From contig NZ_CP100647.1 of the NCBI RefSeq assembly GCF_024266585.1, positions 3,825,001-3,889,000 of the forward strand: 64,000 bases of DNA. Reading direction: 5' to 3'. A program made the translations under genes and the position numbers. The notes beneath the pieces are model-generated. The model saw nothing but the letters and a program-made list of their open reading frames with translations. It did no database searches and was not told where the DNA came from. This stretch comes from Xanthomonas sacchari (GTDB lineage Bacteria > Pseudomonadota > Gammaproteobacteria > Xanthomonadales > Xanthomonadaceae). Below, in pieces: positions 19,754-28,346 of this stretch. Numbering within the stretch: the stretch's first letter is position 1; each line of letters opens with the position of its first letter.

Positions 19754-20833
19754 CTAGTCGACCCGCCCGCGCGCGGCCACCGCCACGCTGCTGAGCCAGC
19801 GCCCGCCGCTGATCAACTGCACCTCGTCGAACAGGTTGGACACCGGGCAGGCGTGGTTGGGATAGATGCGCAAGGTCTCGCCGAGCGCCGGCCGGCGCGC
19901 GCAGGCGCTGAAGTCCAGGATGCCGTGCTCCTCGCTCAGGGCGGCGATGCGGGCATCGGGATAGCCATCGACGCAGCCGTAGCCGTCCATCCCCAGCAGA
20001 TCGCTGGTCAAGGCCTTGGAACCGGCATCGACGATCACCCGTTCCGGCACCGGGATGCTGACCACAGTGGTCAGCACGCTCAGCGCGCAATCCTCCAGCG
20101 TGCCGACACCACGGGCCACCTGGTAGCGGTCGAGATAGATGTAGGTGCCCGGGCGATACTCGCTGAGCACGCCGCCGCAATGCGCCGACCACACGTCCGG
20201 GGTGCCGCCGCTGGAAACGTCCGGCGGCGGCAGTCCCGCCTGCTCGAGCAGGCCGACGGCCTCGCGCAACCACTGCGCCGCGTGCGCGCCGGCATCCGCC
20301 CCCGCCGCCGGATAGGTCATCAGCCCCGCGAACGTCAGCCCCGGCTGCGCCGCAATGTGCCGCGCCAAGGCCAGCGCCGCGGCCGGATCCTGCACACCGC
20401 AGCGCTTGCCGCCGGTGTCGCACTCCACCATCACCGGCAATGGCGCCGGCGCCCCGGCGAAGATCGCGGCGTAGCCATCGACCACCGGCACGCTGTCGGC
20501 CACCGTCTTCAACCGCACCCGCGCGGCCAGGCGCCGCAGCCGCTGCAGCTTGGCCGCGCCCAGCACGTTGTAGCTCAACAGGATGTCGGTGATGCCGGCA
20601 TCGGCCATCACCTCGGCCTCGCCGAGCTTCTGACAGGTGATGCCGACCGCGCCGAGCTGCAACTGCCATTGCGCGAACAGCGGCAGCTTGTGGGTCTTGA
20701 TGTGCGGGCGCAGCTTCAATCCATGCCGGTCCGCGTAGTCCTGCGCCCGCGCCAGGTTGGCGCGGACGCGGTCGACGTCGATCAGCACGCAGGGGGTCTC
20801 GAGGCGATCGAGGGTCTCTTCGGAGCGGTTCAT
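19754..20833 (-). CDS. D-threonine aldolase / D-serine dehydratase-fold PLP enzyme
   Basis: Fold-type III (alanine-racemase-like) PLP enzyme, 359 residues. The PLP lysine is K46 in LRPHIKTHK, the standard N-terminal motif of D-threonine aldolases, D-3-hydroxyaspartate aldolases and metal-dependent D-serine dehydratases. The C-terminal IYPNHACPVSN carries the His and Cys that bind the divalent metal in this family. SSGGTPDVW near 220 is the phosphate-binding loop. The true activity (aldol cleavage or dehydration) is undecided. ATG 20833 follows AGGATCGC and is 11 bases from the RpiR stop, so the two are cotranscribed. With RidA encoded divergently, a dehydratase that makes an enamine intermediate is attractive but inferred. 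Confidence 0.85.
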   Translation of the reverse strand: MNRSEETLDRLETPCVLIDVDRVRANLARAQDYADRHGLKLRPHIKTHKLPLFAQWQLQLGAVGITCQKLGEAEVMADAGITDILLSYNVLGAAKLQRLRRLAARVRLKTVADSVPVVDGYAAIFAGAPAPLPVMVECDTGGKRCGVQDPAAALALARHIAAQPGLTFAGLMTYPAAGADAGAHAAQWLREAVGLLEQAGLPPPDVSSGGTPDVWSAHCGGVLSEYRPGTYIYLDRYQVARGVGTLEDCALSVLTTVVSIPVPERVIVDAGSKALTSDLLGMDGYGCVDGYPDARIAALSEEHGILDFSACARRPALGETLRIYPNHACPVSNLFDEVQLISGGRWLSSVAVAARGRVD

Positions 20834-20844
20834 GCGATCCTGTT

Positions 20845-21738
20845 TCAGTCGCCGATGGGCAATCGGGGGTCGTTGATCTTGAGCGTGTTGACGGTCTGCT
20901 TGATGCGCCGCAGGCCTTCGAACACGCGTGGCCCGCAGGCCTCGGCGGTCGCGGTGGCCAGCATGTCGACCAGCGCCAGCAGCGCGTAGCGGGTCGGCGA
21001 TGGCTTGTACAGATCCGGATCGAGCGGTCCTTCGAAGGTCAGCGCCATTTCGGCGTGTTCGGCCAGCGGCGAACCGGGCGCGGTGACGGCCAGGGTGAAG
21101 GCGCCGTAGTGGCGCGCGATCGCCAGGGCCTCGTTGACCGAGCGCGCATGGCCGGAGATGGAGAACGCCACCGCCACGGTCTGCGCATCGGCCATCGCCG
21201 CGTTCATGCTCTGCAGTTCGCCATCGCTCTGCGCGGTGACCGCCAGCCCCAGCCGGAACAGCCGGTTCTGCAGTTCGACCGCGGCCATCGACGACGAACC
21301 GCCGGAACCGAACACCAGGATCGAACGCGCCGCGGCGAGCCTGGCGGCGGCCTGCTCCAGCAACGCGCCATCGACCCGCTCGGCCACCATCTCGATCGCC
21401 GCCACCGCGGCAGCGGCGACCCTGCCGGCGATCTCCCCGGCATCGCCGGGCGTGGCCGGCGCCGCTTGCGCCTGGCTGTCCAGGTAGACGCCGCCGATCG
21501 CCTCGGCCTGCGCCAGGCGAAACTTGAACTCGCGGACGCCGGCGCATCCCAGGTTGCGGCAAAACCGGGTCACGCTGGGCAGGCTGACGTCGGCGCGCGC
21601 CGCCAGGTCGACGATCGAGGCCATCGACACGAACCGCATGTCCGCCAGACAGAGCTCGGCCAGGCGCCGCTCGGCCCGGCTTCCGGAGGTCGCCACGTGG
21701 CGCAATTGCACGATGATGTCCGACAGGGGTTCCGCCAC
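20845..21738 (-). CDS. RpiR/MurR-type transcriptional regulator with SIS domain
   Basis: Regulator of 297 residues: an N-terminal RpiR helix-turn-helix (SIVDLAARADVSLPSVTRFCRNLGCAGVREFK split at about 35-65) and a C-terminal sugar-isomerase (SIS) domain starting near 135 with ILVFGSGGSSSMAAVEL and FSISGHARSVNEAL. SIS domains bind phosphosugars, so the likely inducer is a sugar phosphate made from the imported glycan. GTG 21738 was chosen because AAGGA lies 7 bases upstream; an in-frame ATG at 21774 has no ribosome-binding site. It heads a two-gene transcript with the aldolase-fold gene and is divergent from RidA, with two operator-like boxes between, suggesting autoregulation and control of the whole locus. 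Confidence 0.9.
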   Translation of the reverse strand: MAEPLSDIIVQLRHVATSGSRAERRLAELCLADMRFVSMASIVDLAARADVSLPSVTRFCRNLGCAGVREFKFRLAQAEAIGGVYLDSQAQAAPATPGDAGEIAGRVAAAAVAAIEMVAERVDGALLEQAAARLAAARSILVFGSGGSSSMAAVELQNRLFRLGLAVTAQSDGELQSMNAAMADAQTVAVAFSISGHARSVNEALAIARHYGAFTLAVTAPGSPLAEHAEMALTFEGPLDPDLYKPSPTRYALLALVDMLATATAEACGPRVFEGLRRIKQTVNTLKINDPRLPIGD

Positions 21739-21824
21739 GATCCGATCCTTCTGTGAAGCCAGGGCGAGCAGCATATGCGAGCACCGCGCGGCAGCGCGCC
21801 GCCGGGACACGGCGCCCCTCTGAA

Positions 21825-21839
21825 TTTTAATTTTTTACA
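21825..21839 (-). promoter_or_regulatory. Operator-like AT box near the RpiR gene
   Basis: Minus-strand TGTAAAAAATTAAAA resembles the boxes at the GH29 and GH20 promoters (TGTAAANTTTTAAAA), differing at two internal positions. It sits in the AT-rich region upstream of the RpiR start. Confidence 0.45.
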
Positions 21840-21886
21840 AGATATGAATCAATAATTTCGGGCTTTCAGCGTAGACAATTTCCATA

Positions 21887-21901
21887 TTTTACTTTTTTGC
21901 A
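21887..21901 (-). promoter_or_regulatory. Second operator-like AT box in the RpiR/RidA intergenic region
   Basis: Minus-strand TGCAAAAAAGTAAAA, a weaker match to the same pattern, about 50 bases upstream of the RidA start. The 210-base divergent region is strikingly AT-rich for this genome. Confidence 0.35.
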
Positions 21902-21948
21902 AAAGACGTTGTAGGATGCGCCGTCGCCCTCTCCCCACAGCGTCCGCC

Positions 21949-22317
21949 ATGTCTATCGCCCACTACGGTCAATCCCACGTTCCACTCACTCCGGCGGTAC
22001 GCGCCGGCGACTTCGTGTTCGCTTCCGGCCAGGTGCCGGTGGATGCCGCCGGGCACCTGGTGCAAGGCGACGTGCAGGTGCAGACCCGGCAGGTGCTGGA
22101 GAATCTCGCGGCGGTGCTGGCCACCGCCGGTTGCGGCCTGCAGCAGGTGGTCAAGACCCTGGTGGTGCTGACCGACGCCGCCGACTTCCCCGCGTTCAAC
22201 GCCGCCTACCGCGAGTACTTCCCGCAGCTGCCGCCGGCGCGCACCACGCTGGCGGCGCAACTGATGATCGATGCGAAGGTCGAGATCGAGGCGATCGCCT
22301 ACGCTCCGCAGGAGTGA
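21949..22317 (+). CDS. RidA-family enamine/imine deaminase
   Basis: Small cytosolic protein of the RidA/YjgF/UK114 family, 122 residues, the family length. RidA hydrolyses reactive 2-aminoacrylate-type enamines released by PLP dehydratases. FVFASGQVPVDAAGHLVQGD near 19-38 and the catalytic Arg in LPPARTTLAAQ near 105 match the active-site signature. ATG 21949 (MSIAHYGQ) gives the normal N-terminus; an upstream in-frame ATG at 21916 would add an unusual Arg-rich extension. The M81 gene follows after 5 bases. The divergent PLP enzyme gives a plausible source of enamine. Confidence 0.9.
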   Translation: MSIAHYGQSHVPLTPAVRAGDFVFASGQVPVDAAGHLVQGDVQVQTRQVLENLAAVLATAGCGLQQVVKTLVVLTDAADFPAFNAAYREYFPQLPPARTTLAAQLMIDAKVEIEAIAYAPQE

Positions 22318-22322
22318 GCACC

Positions 22323-23822
22323 ATGCGCATCTTCACCGCGATGCTGGCGACCGAGACCAACACGTTCTCGCCGGTGCCGACCGACATGGCCAGCTTCCGC
22401 GCCGGCCTGTACGCCGGGCCGGGCCAGCACCCGCCGACCCCGACCCTGTGTTCGGCCCCCATCACCGTGTTGCGGCAGCGCGCGCGCGCGGAGGGCTTCG
22501 AGCTGATCGAAGGCACCGCCGCATGGGCCGAACCCGGCGGCATGGTGCAACGCGCCACCTACGAACACCTGCGCGACGAGATCCTCGAGCAGCTGCGCCA
22601 GGCGCTGCCGGTACAGGCCGTGGTGCTCGGACTGCATGGCGCGATGGTGGCGCAGGGCTATGACGATTGCGAAGGCGATCTGCTGCAACGGGTCCGGGCG
22701 CTGGTCGGCGCCGACACCATCGTGGCCGCCGAACTCGACCCGCACAGCCACCTGACGCCGCTGCGCGTGCGCAGCGCCGATCTGCTGGCCGCCTTCCTCG
22801 AATTTCCCCATACCGACTTCGTCGAACGCGCCGAGCATCTGGTCGAGCTGACCCTGCAGGCCGTGGCCGGCAGCATCCGTCCGCGCCAGGCCGTGTTCGA
22901 CTGCCGGATGATCGACGTGTTCCCCACCAGCATCGAGCCGATGCGCGGCTTCGTGGACCGGCTCAAGCGCTTGCAGGGCCACGACCGGATCCTGTCGATC
23001 TCGGTGATCCACGGCTTCATGGCCGGCGACGTCCCCGACATGGGAACCCAGGTGCTGGTCGTGACCGACGATGCGCAGGCGCAGGGGCTGGCACTGGCGC
23101 GGACGCTGGGCGAGGAACTGTTCGCGCTGCGCGGGCGCACCATGGTGCGCCAGTACGGCATCGACCAAGGCCTCGACCTGGCGTTGCAGGCCGTCGCCGC
23201 GGGATCCGGCCGTCCGGTGGTGGTCGCCGATGTCTGGGACAACCCGGGCGGCGGCGTGGCCGGCGACGGCACCTTGATCCTGCACCGCATGCTCGAACGC
23301 GGCATCGACGACCTGGCGCTGGCGCCGTTGTGGGATCCGATCGCCGTGTCGTTCTGCCACGCCGCCGGCGTCGGCGCGCAGTTGACGCTGCGCTTCGGCG
23401 GCAAGTGCGGCGCCACCGCCGGGGCACCCATCGATGCGGACGTGCAAGTCATCGCGCTGTCCCAGGATGCCTGGCAGAGCTTCGGCGACAGCCGCGTGCC
23501 GCTCGGCAGCTCGGCCACCGTGCGCCTGTGCGGCAGCCGGATCGACGTCGTGCTGACCTCGCATCGCGCCCAGACCTATTCGCCGGACGTCTTCTCCAAC
23601 CAGGGCGTGGACGTCGCCGGCAAGTCGCTGCTGCTGGTCAAGTCGACCAATCACTTCCATGCGGCGTTCGCCCCCATCGCCGCCAAGGTGATCTACATCG
23701 ACGCCGGCGCCCCGTATCCCTCCGATCCGCGCCGCACCGACTATCGCAAGCTGACGCGTCCGATCTGGCCACGCGCGGAAGATCCGCACCACCTGGACGC
23801 GACCGTCATCGCGGCGCGCTGA
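22323..23822 (+). CDS. M81 family metallopeptidase (MlrC-like)
   Basis: Zinc-dependent hydrolase of peptidase family M81, 499 residues, named for MlrC, the enzyme that cleaves linearised microcystin and tetrapeptide. N-terminal MRIFTAMLATETNTFSP, AELDPHSHLTPL near 136 and VVADVWDNPGGGVAGDGT near 300-317 correspond to the conserved blocks of the family. Most family members have no tested substrate; activity on D-amino-acid-containing or N-acylated peptides is possible. AGGAG sits 8 bases before the ATG. It is coupled to RidA and divergent from the RpiR/D-amino-acid-enzyme pair, so it may free amino acids from the same glycoconjugate. Confidence 0.9.
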   Translation: MRIFTAMLATETNTFSPVPTDMASFRAGLYAGPGQHPPTPTLCSAPITVLRQRARAEGFELIEGTAAWAEPGGMVQRATYEHLRDEILEQLRQALPVQAVVLGLHGAMVAQGYDDCEGDLLQRVRALVGADTIVAAELDPHSHLTPLRVRSADLLAAFLEFPHTDFVERAEHLVELTLQAVAGSIRPRQAVFDCRMIDVFPTSIEPMRGFVDRLKRLQGHDRILSISVIHGFMAGDVPDMGTQVLVVTDDAQAQGLALARTLGEELFALRGRTMVRQYGIDQGLDLALQAVAAGSGRPVVVADVWDNPGGGVAGDGTLILHRMLERGIDDLALAPLWDPIAVSFCHAAGVGAQLTLRFGGKCGATAGAPIDADVQVIALSQDAWQSFGDSRVPLGSSATVRLCGSRIDVVLTSHRAQTYSPDVFSNQGVDVAGKSLLLVKSTNHFHAAFAPIAAKVIYIDAGAPYPSDPRRTDYRKLTRPIWPRAEDPHHLDATVIAAR

Positions 23823-24196
23823 GAGCAACCTCCGCCGGGCGCGACCGGTGGAGCGTGCCACGGCGCCGGCCGCGCAGTGGCGATGGCATGCGGCGCCCGC
23901 CGTGCCGCGTTTCGCACCGTGCCAGCCCCTTCCCGCCGTTGTCCGTGTGCGTCAATCGGCACGCCTGCGTGTCCACATCATTGCAGCGGCATGCGTCGCG
24001 CCATGGCGATTCACGCCGTGTTCCCGGCCACCATGCGCCGGCACCTGCGTGTCTGCCGTCGGTAGACAAGTGGTCGCGTTGCACGGCTCGTTAACGCCGC
24101 GCCGCCCAGGATCGGGACTTCCGTCGCTGACGGTGCCGACGCGCACCGCGATGGCACCGCGACGTCTCTTCCGCCACCGCATCGGAGCGATCTTCC
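23823..24196. other. Intergenic region before the catalase gene
   Basis: 374 bases without a supported gene. It is GC-rich; I saw no terminator, no clear sigma-70 promoter and no recognisable peroxide-sensor site. It must hold the catalase promoter. Confidence 0.5.
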
Positions 24197-26293
24197 ATGG
24201 CCAGCAGCAAGCGCAAGCCCAGCGATTCCGTTTCCACCACCGCCACCGCCGACCAGCGCGGCCACGGCGACGAACTGCACCAGCAGGCCGGCGGCACGCA
24301 TCCGCCATTGACCACCAACCAGGGCATCCCGGTCGCCGACAACCAGAACTCGCTGCGCGCCACGCCGCGCGGGCCGACCCTGCTGGAAGACTTCATCCTG
24401 CGCGAGAAGATCACCCACTTCGACCACGAGCGCATCCCCGAACGCATCGTGCACGCGCGCGGCAGCGCCGCGCACGGCTACTTCGAGTTGACCACCTCGC
24501 TGGCCAAGTACACCACCGCCAAGCTGCTCACCGAGGTCGGGGTGAAGACGCCGGTGTTCACCCGCTTCTCCACCGTCGCCGGCGGCGCCGGCTCGGTGGA
24601 CACGCCGCGCGACGTGCGCGGCTTCGCGGTCAAGTTCTACACCAAGGAAGGCAACTGGGACCTGGTCGGCAACAACATCCCGGTGTTCTTCATCCAGGAC
24701 GCGTTGAAGTTCCCCGACCTGATCCACGCGGTGAAGATGGAGCCGGACCGCGGCTTCCCGCAGGCGGCCAGCGCACACGACACGTTCTGGGATTTCGTGT
24801 CGCTGATGCCCGAGTCGCTGCACATGATCATGTGGGCGATGAGCGACCGCACCATCCCGCGATCGCTGCGCATGATGGAAGGCTTCGGCATCCACAGCTT
24901 CCGCCTGCTCGACGCGGAAGGGCGCAGCACCTTCGTCAAGTTCCACTGGCGCCCCAAGCTCGGCCTGCAATCCACGATCTGGGACGAGGCGGTGAAGCTG
25001 GCCGGCGCCGATCCGGACTTCCACCGCCGCGACCTGTTCGAGGCGATCCAGCGCGGCGACTTCCCGGAATGGGAGCTGGGCGTGCAACTGTTCACCGAGG
25101 AGCAGGCCGACGCCTTCCCGTTCGACCACCTGGATTCCACCAAGCTGATCCCCGAAGAGCTGGTGCCGCTGCAGATCGTCGGGCGCATGGTGCTGGACCG
25201 CTGGCCGGACAACTTCTTCGCCGAGACCGAGCAGGTGGCGTTCTGCCCGGCCAACATCGTGCCCGGCATCGACTTCTCCAACGACCCGCTGCTGCAGGGC
25301 CGCCTGTTCTCGTACCTGGACACCCAGCTCAGCCGCCTGGGCGGGCCCAACTTCCACCAGTTGCCGATCAACGCGCCCAAGTGCCCGTTCGCCAACATGC
25401 AGCGCGACGGGCACATGCAGATGGGCGTGCCCAAGGGCCGCGTCGCCTACGAACCCAGCTCGCTGCAGGCCGACAGCCCGCGCGAGACCGCGCGCGGCTT
25501 CGTCAGCCACCGCACCCAGCCCGACGACGGCGCCAAGGGCCGCGTGCGGGCCGAGAGCTTCGCCGACCACTACAGCCAGGCGCGGCTGTTCTACCGCAGC
25601 CAGACGCCTCCGGAGCAGGCGCACGTGGCCTCGGCGCTGGTGTTCGAATTGTCCAAGGTCGACACCGCGCACGTGCGCGAGGCCGTGGTCGGGCACCTGC
25701 GCCACGTCGACCCCAAGCTGGCGCAGCGCGTCGCCGACGGCCTGGGCCTGAACACGCTGCCGCCGGCCCCGCCGGCCGCGGTCGCGCCGCAGGACCTGCC
25801 GCTGTCGCCGGCGCTGCAGTTGATCGGGCGGATGAAGCCCACCCTGCAGGGGCGTGCGATCGGCATCCTGATCGACGATGGCTCGGACGCGAAACTGGTG
25901 CGCGACCTGCGCAAGGCCGCCACCGACGCCGGTGCGGCGGTCAAGATCGTCGCGCCGAAGCTGGGCGGCGCCACTCTCAGCGACGGCAAGCGCCTGGCCG
26001 CCGACGGCCAGCTGGCCGGTACGCCGTCGTTCGTGTTCGACGCGGTGGCGGTGGTGCTGTCGGCCGAGGCCGGCAAGCGGCTGAGCAAGGAGTCGGCGGC
26101 CATCGACTTCGTCAGCAACGCCTTCGCCCACCTCAAGGCGATCGCCGCCGACGCCGGCGCGCAGCCACTGCTGAAGGCCGGCAACGTGCAGAAGGATACC
26201 GGAGTGGTCGACGCCGGCGACAGCAAGGGCTTCATTGCCGCCGCCAAAACCCGTCAGTGGAACCGCGAACCGAAGCTGCGCCTGCTCGCCTGA
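24197..26293 (+). CDS. katE: Large-subunit (HPII-type) catalase
   Basis: Clade 2 monofunctional heme catalase, 698 residues, destroying hydrogen peroxide in the cytosol. The catalytic His is H86 in [13 protein letters not shown], the distal Asn is in [11 protein letters not shown], and the proximal heme Tyr is Y373 in [14 protein letters not shown]. Large-subunit catalases are set apart by a long N-terminal arm (here Ser/Thr-rich, residues 1-70) and a C-terminal flavodoxin/DJ-1-like domain, visible from about 550 ([13 protein letters not shown]). This type is usually stationary-phase regulated. It is monocistronic, followed by GC-rich hairpins. Confidence 0.96.
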   Translation: MASSKRKPSDSVSTTATADQRGHGDELHQQAGGTHPPLTTNQGIPVADNQNSLRATPRGPTLLEDFILREKITHFDHERIPERIVHARGSAAHGYFELTTSLAKYTTAKLLTEVGVKTPVFTRFSTVAGGAGSVDTPRDVRGFAVKFYTKEGNWDLVGNNIPVFFIQDALKFPDLIHAVKMEPDRGFPQAASAHDTFWDFVSLMPESLHMIMWAMSDRTIPRSLRMMEGFGIHSFRLLDAEGRSTFVKFHWRPKLGLQSTIWDEAVKLAGADPDFHRRDLFEAIQRGDFPEWELGVQLFTEEQADAFPFDHLDSTKLIPEELVPLQIVGRMVLDRWPDNFFAETEQVAFCPANIVPGIDFSNDPLLQGRLFSYLDTQLSRLGGPNFHQLPINAPKCPFANMQRDGHMQMGVPKGRVAYEPSSLQADSPRETARGFVSHRTQPDDGAKGRVRAESFADHYSQARLFYRSQTPPEQAHVASALVFELSKVDTAHVREAVVGHLRHVDPKLAQRVADGLGLNTLPPAPPAAVAPQDLPLSPALQLIGRMKPTLQGRAIGILIDDGSDAKLVRDLRKAATDAGAAVKIVAPKLGGATLSDGKRLAADGQLAGTPSFVFDAVAVVLSAEAGKRLSKESAAIDFVSNAFAHLKAIAADAGAQPLLKAGNVQKDTGVVDAGDSKGFIAAAKTRQWNREPKLRLLA

Positions 26294-26337
26294 GGGGCGC
26301 TGCGCCCCGCGCCACGCCCGCACTCCGCGGGCGTGGC
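26294..26337 (+). terminator. Two GC-rich hairpins after the catalase gene
   Basis: GGGGCGC/GCGCCCC at 26294-26308, then GCCACGCCCGC-ACTC-CGCGGGCGTGGC at 26311-26337. No T tract follows, so termination is probable but not typical. Confidence 0.5.
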
Positions 26338-27054
26338 CGCGCTGCCACGCTGGCCGGCCCTTCGAGAATCGAACGCGGCCATGGCACCCGGGCGGTGCGG
26401 GGATGCCCCCCGCTCCGGCACCGGCGCGCCCTCGTTGGCCCGGCTCGCCCCACGCGCGCGGCCACCGATCGAGGCGGGCCATCGGCCCCTCGGCAGGCTG
26501 CCGACAACGGCCTGGTCAATTTTTCGCCACCCCTCTTGACACTGTTGTGTCACGGGCCGGCGTCGGGGTTATCCACACCTTTATGCAGAAGTCATCCACA
26601 CCCCCTGTGGACAACGGCGCACGGCGGCCCTCACCTCGGCCAGACAGCCAAGTAATTGATTCAGAACAAAAAGGAATGTCACGCACTTGACAAGAAGCAA
26701 GGAAGCGGCTTCTGCGCGGCCGCCCGGCGCGCACGGCGGCAAAAACTTATCCCGAACCCGAGCGTGGCCCGTCCAGCGTCATCCCAGGTGAAGCGGGCGT
26801 GAATTTTGACGGGCACGCGACGGACGGTACGCCGGTTTCCCGGCAGCGTTGTCGCACCGGCCGGCATCCCCGGCCCGGGAGAACATGGCCACCGCGTCGA
26901 TGGTGCGCCGCAACACTTCCACAGGGTCCGCCCCCCTCCCCCCGCGGGCGGCGCCGCCGCACCGCCCGCCTGAAGCGGCGCCGCGGCGGTAGGCGCATTA
27001 CGCACCGGTGCCCATCGCCTATCCCGTCGCCTGTGCGGTCAGGCGCGTGGGGGC
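26338..27054. other. 717-base gene-free region between catalase and GT2 genes
   Basis: Open frames here translate to low-complexity Pro/Arg/Gly strings and are not believable. It holds a palindrome TGACAC-TGTT-GTGTCA (26537-26552), three DnaA-box-like sites (26569-26614), and a locally AT-richer stretch at about 26650-26690. No terminator for the operon ending at 27055 was identified. Confidence 0.6.
26569..26614. promoter_or_regulatory. Cluster of DnaA-box-like sites
   Basis: TTATCCACA at 26569-26577 is a perfect match to the DnaA box TTATNCACA. TCATCCACA (26592-26600) and, on the minus strand, TTGTCCACA (26606-26614) each differ by one base. Three in 46 bases is unlikely by chance in such GC-rich DNA. 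No dnaA, dnaN, parA or gidA gene is near, so it is not an obvious chromosome origin. Confidence 0.45.
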
Positions 27055-27753
27055 TCACACCAGGACGTCGCCGTCGGCCGCCGGCAGCAACGAGTCGGCC
27101 AGGCGGCGCTCCATCTGCTTGAGGTAGTCGCTGAAGCCCCCCCGGGCCCGCGCCACGCGCCGCGCGCTGGTGATCACCACCGGCTGCGCACGCCGCGCGA
27201 TCCGCGCCTGCGCGCGCACCATCGCCTCCACCAGCGCCACGTCCTCGTGCGCGGCCAGCGGCAGGAAGCCGCCGCAGCGCAGGTACAGCTCGGCGCTAAA
27301 GCCCAGATTGGCGCCGTGCACGTGCGGGTGGTCGTCGCGACGGCATTCGCCGGCAAGATAGGCCTCGCGCAAGGGCGTGCCGTAGTCGTCCCAGTCGGTG
27401 ACCGTGACAATGCCGCAGAACGCATCGCTGGCGCAGTCCAGCTGCGCCGACAGCCAGTTCGCCGGCACCACGGAATCGGCATCGGTACAGGCCAGCCAGC
27501 GCGCGCCGGCGGCCAGCGCCGCCTGTGCCGCGGCCGCGCGCGCGCTGCCCACATTGCCGCTCTGCAGCGCGATGGCGTGCGCGCCATGGGCGGCGGCGAT
27601 CTCGGCGGTGCCGTCGCGGCAGCGGTCCAGGGCGACGAAGACCTGCACCGCCTCGCCATGCAGGCCGGCACATTGCGCGGCCACCGCCACCGAACGCAGG
27701 CAGGCGCCGATCAGCACCTCCTCGTCGTGCGCCGGAATCAGTACGGCGATCAC
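27055..27753 (-). CDS. Family 2 glycosyltransferase
   Basis: Cytosolic GT-A-fold glycosyltransferase, 232 residues, without membrane segments. It opens with IAVLIPAHDEEVLIGACLRS, the usual GT2 nucleotide-binding start. LDRCRDGTAEIA and the metal-binding DxD-type CTDADSVVP (Asp near 90) follow; HGANLGFSAELY and HEDVALVEAM (the ED pair expected for the catalytic base) are near 150-175. It is the last gene of a four-gene overlapping operon (acyl-CoA dehydrogenase-like, PIG-L, methyltransferase, GT2), starting 4 bases inside the methyltransferase gene. Donor and acceptor are unknown; the neighbours suggest a small glycoside or glycolipid. Confidence 0.88.
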   Translation of the reverse strand: MIAVLIPAHDEEVLIGACLRSVAVAAQCAGLHGEAVQVFVALDRCRDGTAEIAAAHGAHAIALQSGNVGSARAAAAQAALAAGARWLACTDADSVVPANWLSAQLDCASDAFCGIVTVTDWDDYGTPLREAYLAGECRRDDHPHVHGANLGFSAELYLRCGGFLPLAAHEDVALVEAMVRAQARIARRAQPVVITSARRVARARGGFSDYLKQMERRLADSLLPAADGDVLV

Positions 27754-28346
27754 CGCAGCCGCTCCGCCGCGGCCACCGAATACGGCGTGGCGCTCCAGGC
27801 TTCGAGCAGCACGTCGTCGTCCTCGTAGCGGAACAGGCGCGGCAATTCCAGGGCCTGCGCCAGACAGGCCTGCACGGCGCGTCCGTCCATGCAGGCCTGT
27901 GCGAACGGGTGCAGCCAGTGGCAGGCGACCAGCACGCCCTGCTCGCTCAGCGAGGCGCGCAGGCGCCGGGCGCAGTCCTGCAACTGCGGCAACGGCAGGT
28001 AGTAGCCGACTTCGCTGAACACGATCAGGTCAAAACGGCCCGGCGGCCAACTGCGCGGGTGCTCGGCCTGCCGCACCTGCACCTGCGGCAGGCCGGCCGT
28101 GCGCTGGGTCGCCAGGGCCACCGCGCGCTCGGACAGGTCGGTGGCCAGCAGCGCATCGCAGCGCGGCGCCAGCGCCGCGGTCAGTTCGCCGTTGGAGCAA
28201 CCGAGTTCCCAGGCCCGAGCGAAGCGTGCGCGCGGCAGGCTGGCCAGCAACAACGCACGCTTGCGCGCCTCGTACCAGCGCTCGCGATAGCCGAACGGGT
28301 CGTCGTCGCGGTAGATCGCACCGAAATAGGCCTGCAGCGCGTTCAT
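27750..28346 (-). CDS. SAM-dependent methyltransferase (NodS-like)
   Basis: Class I methyltransferase of 198 residues. Motif I is AWELGCSNGELTAAL (about 45-60), followed by LLATDLSERAVALA (acidic residue for SAM ribose) and FDLIVFSEVGYYL (motif IV). The N-terminal DDDPFGYRERWYEARKR is typical of the NodS-like group, whose founding member N-methylates a deacetylated chito-oligosaccharide. A deacetylase of the PIG-L type is encoded directly upstream with a 4-base overlap, so N-methylation of a freed amine is a reasonable guess. It also overlaps the GT2 gene by 4 bases. Confidence 0.88.
   Translation of the reverse strand: MNALQAYFGAIYRDDDPFGYRERWYEARKRALLLASLPRARFARAWELGCSNGELTAALAPRCDALLATDLSERAVALATQRTAGLPQVQVRQAEHPRSWPPGRFDLIVFSEVGYYLPLPQLQDCARRLRASLSEQGVLVACHWLHPFAQACMDGRAVQACLAQALELPRLFRYEDDDVLLEAWSATPYSVAAAERLR

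Noticed and set aside
26500-26800. Chromosome origin (oriC)
   Set aside because: DnaA-like boxes are present, but there are no dnaA/dnaN/recF or parAB genes and the boxes are too few and imperfect to claim an origin.
26679-27005. Possible small genes in the catalase/GT2 gap
   Set aside because: Low-complexity Pro/Arg/Gly translations, no ribosome-binding site, no family resemblance.
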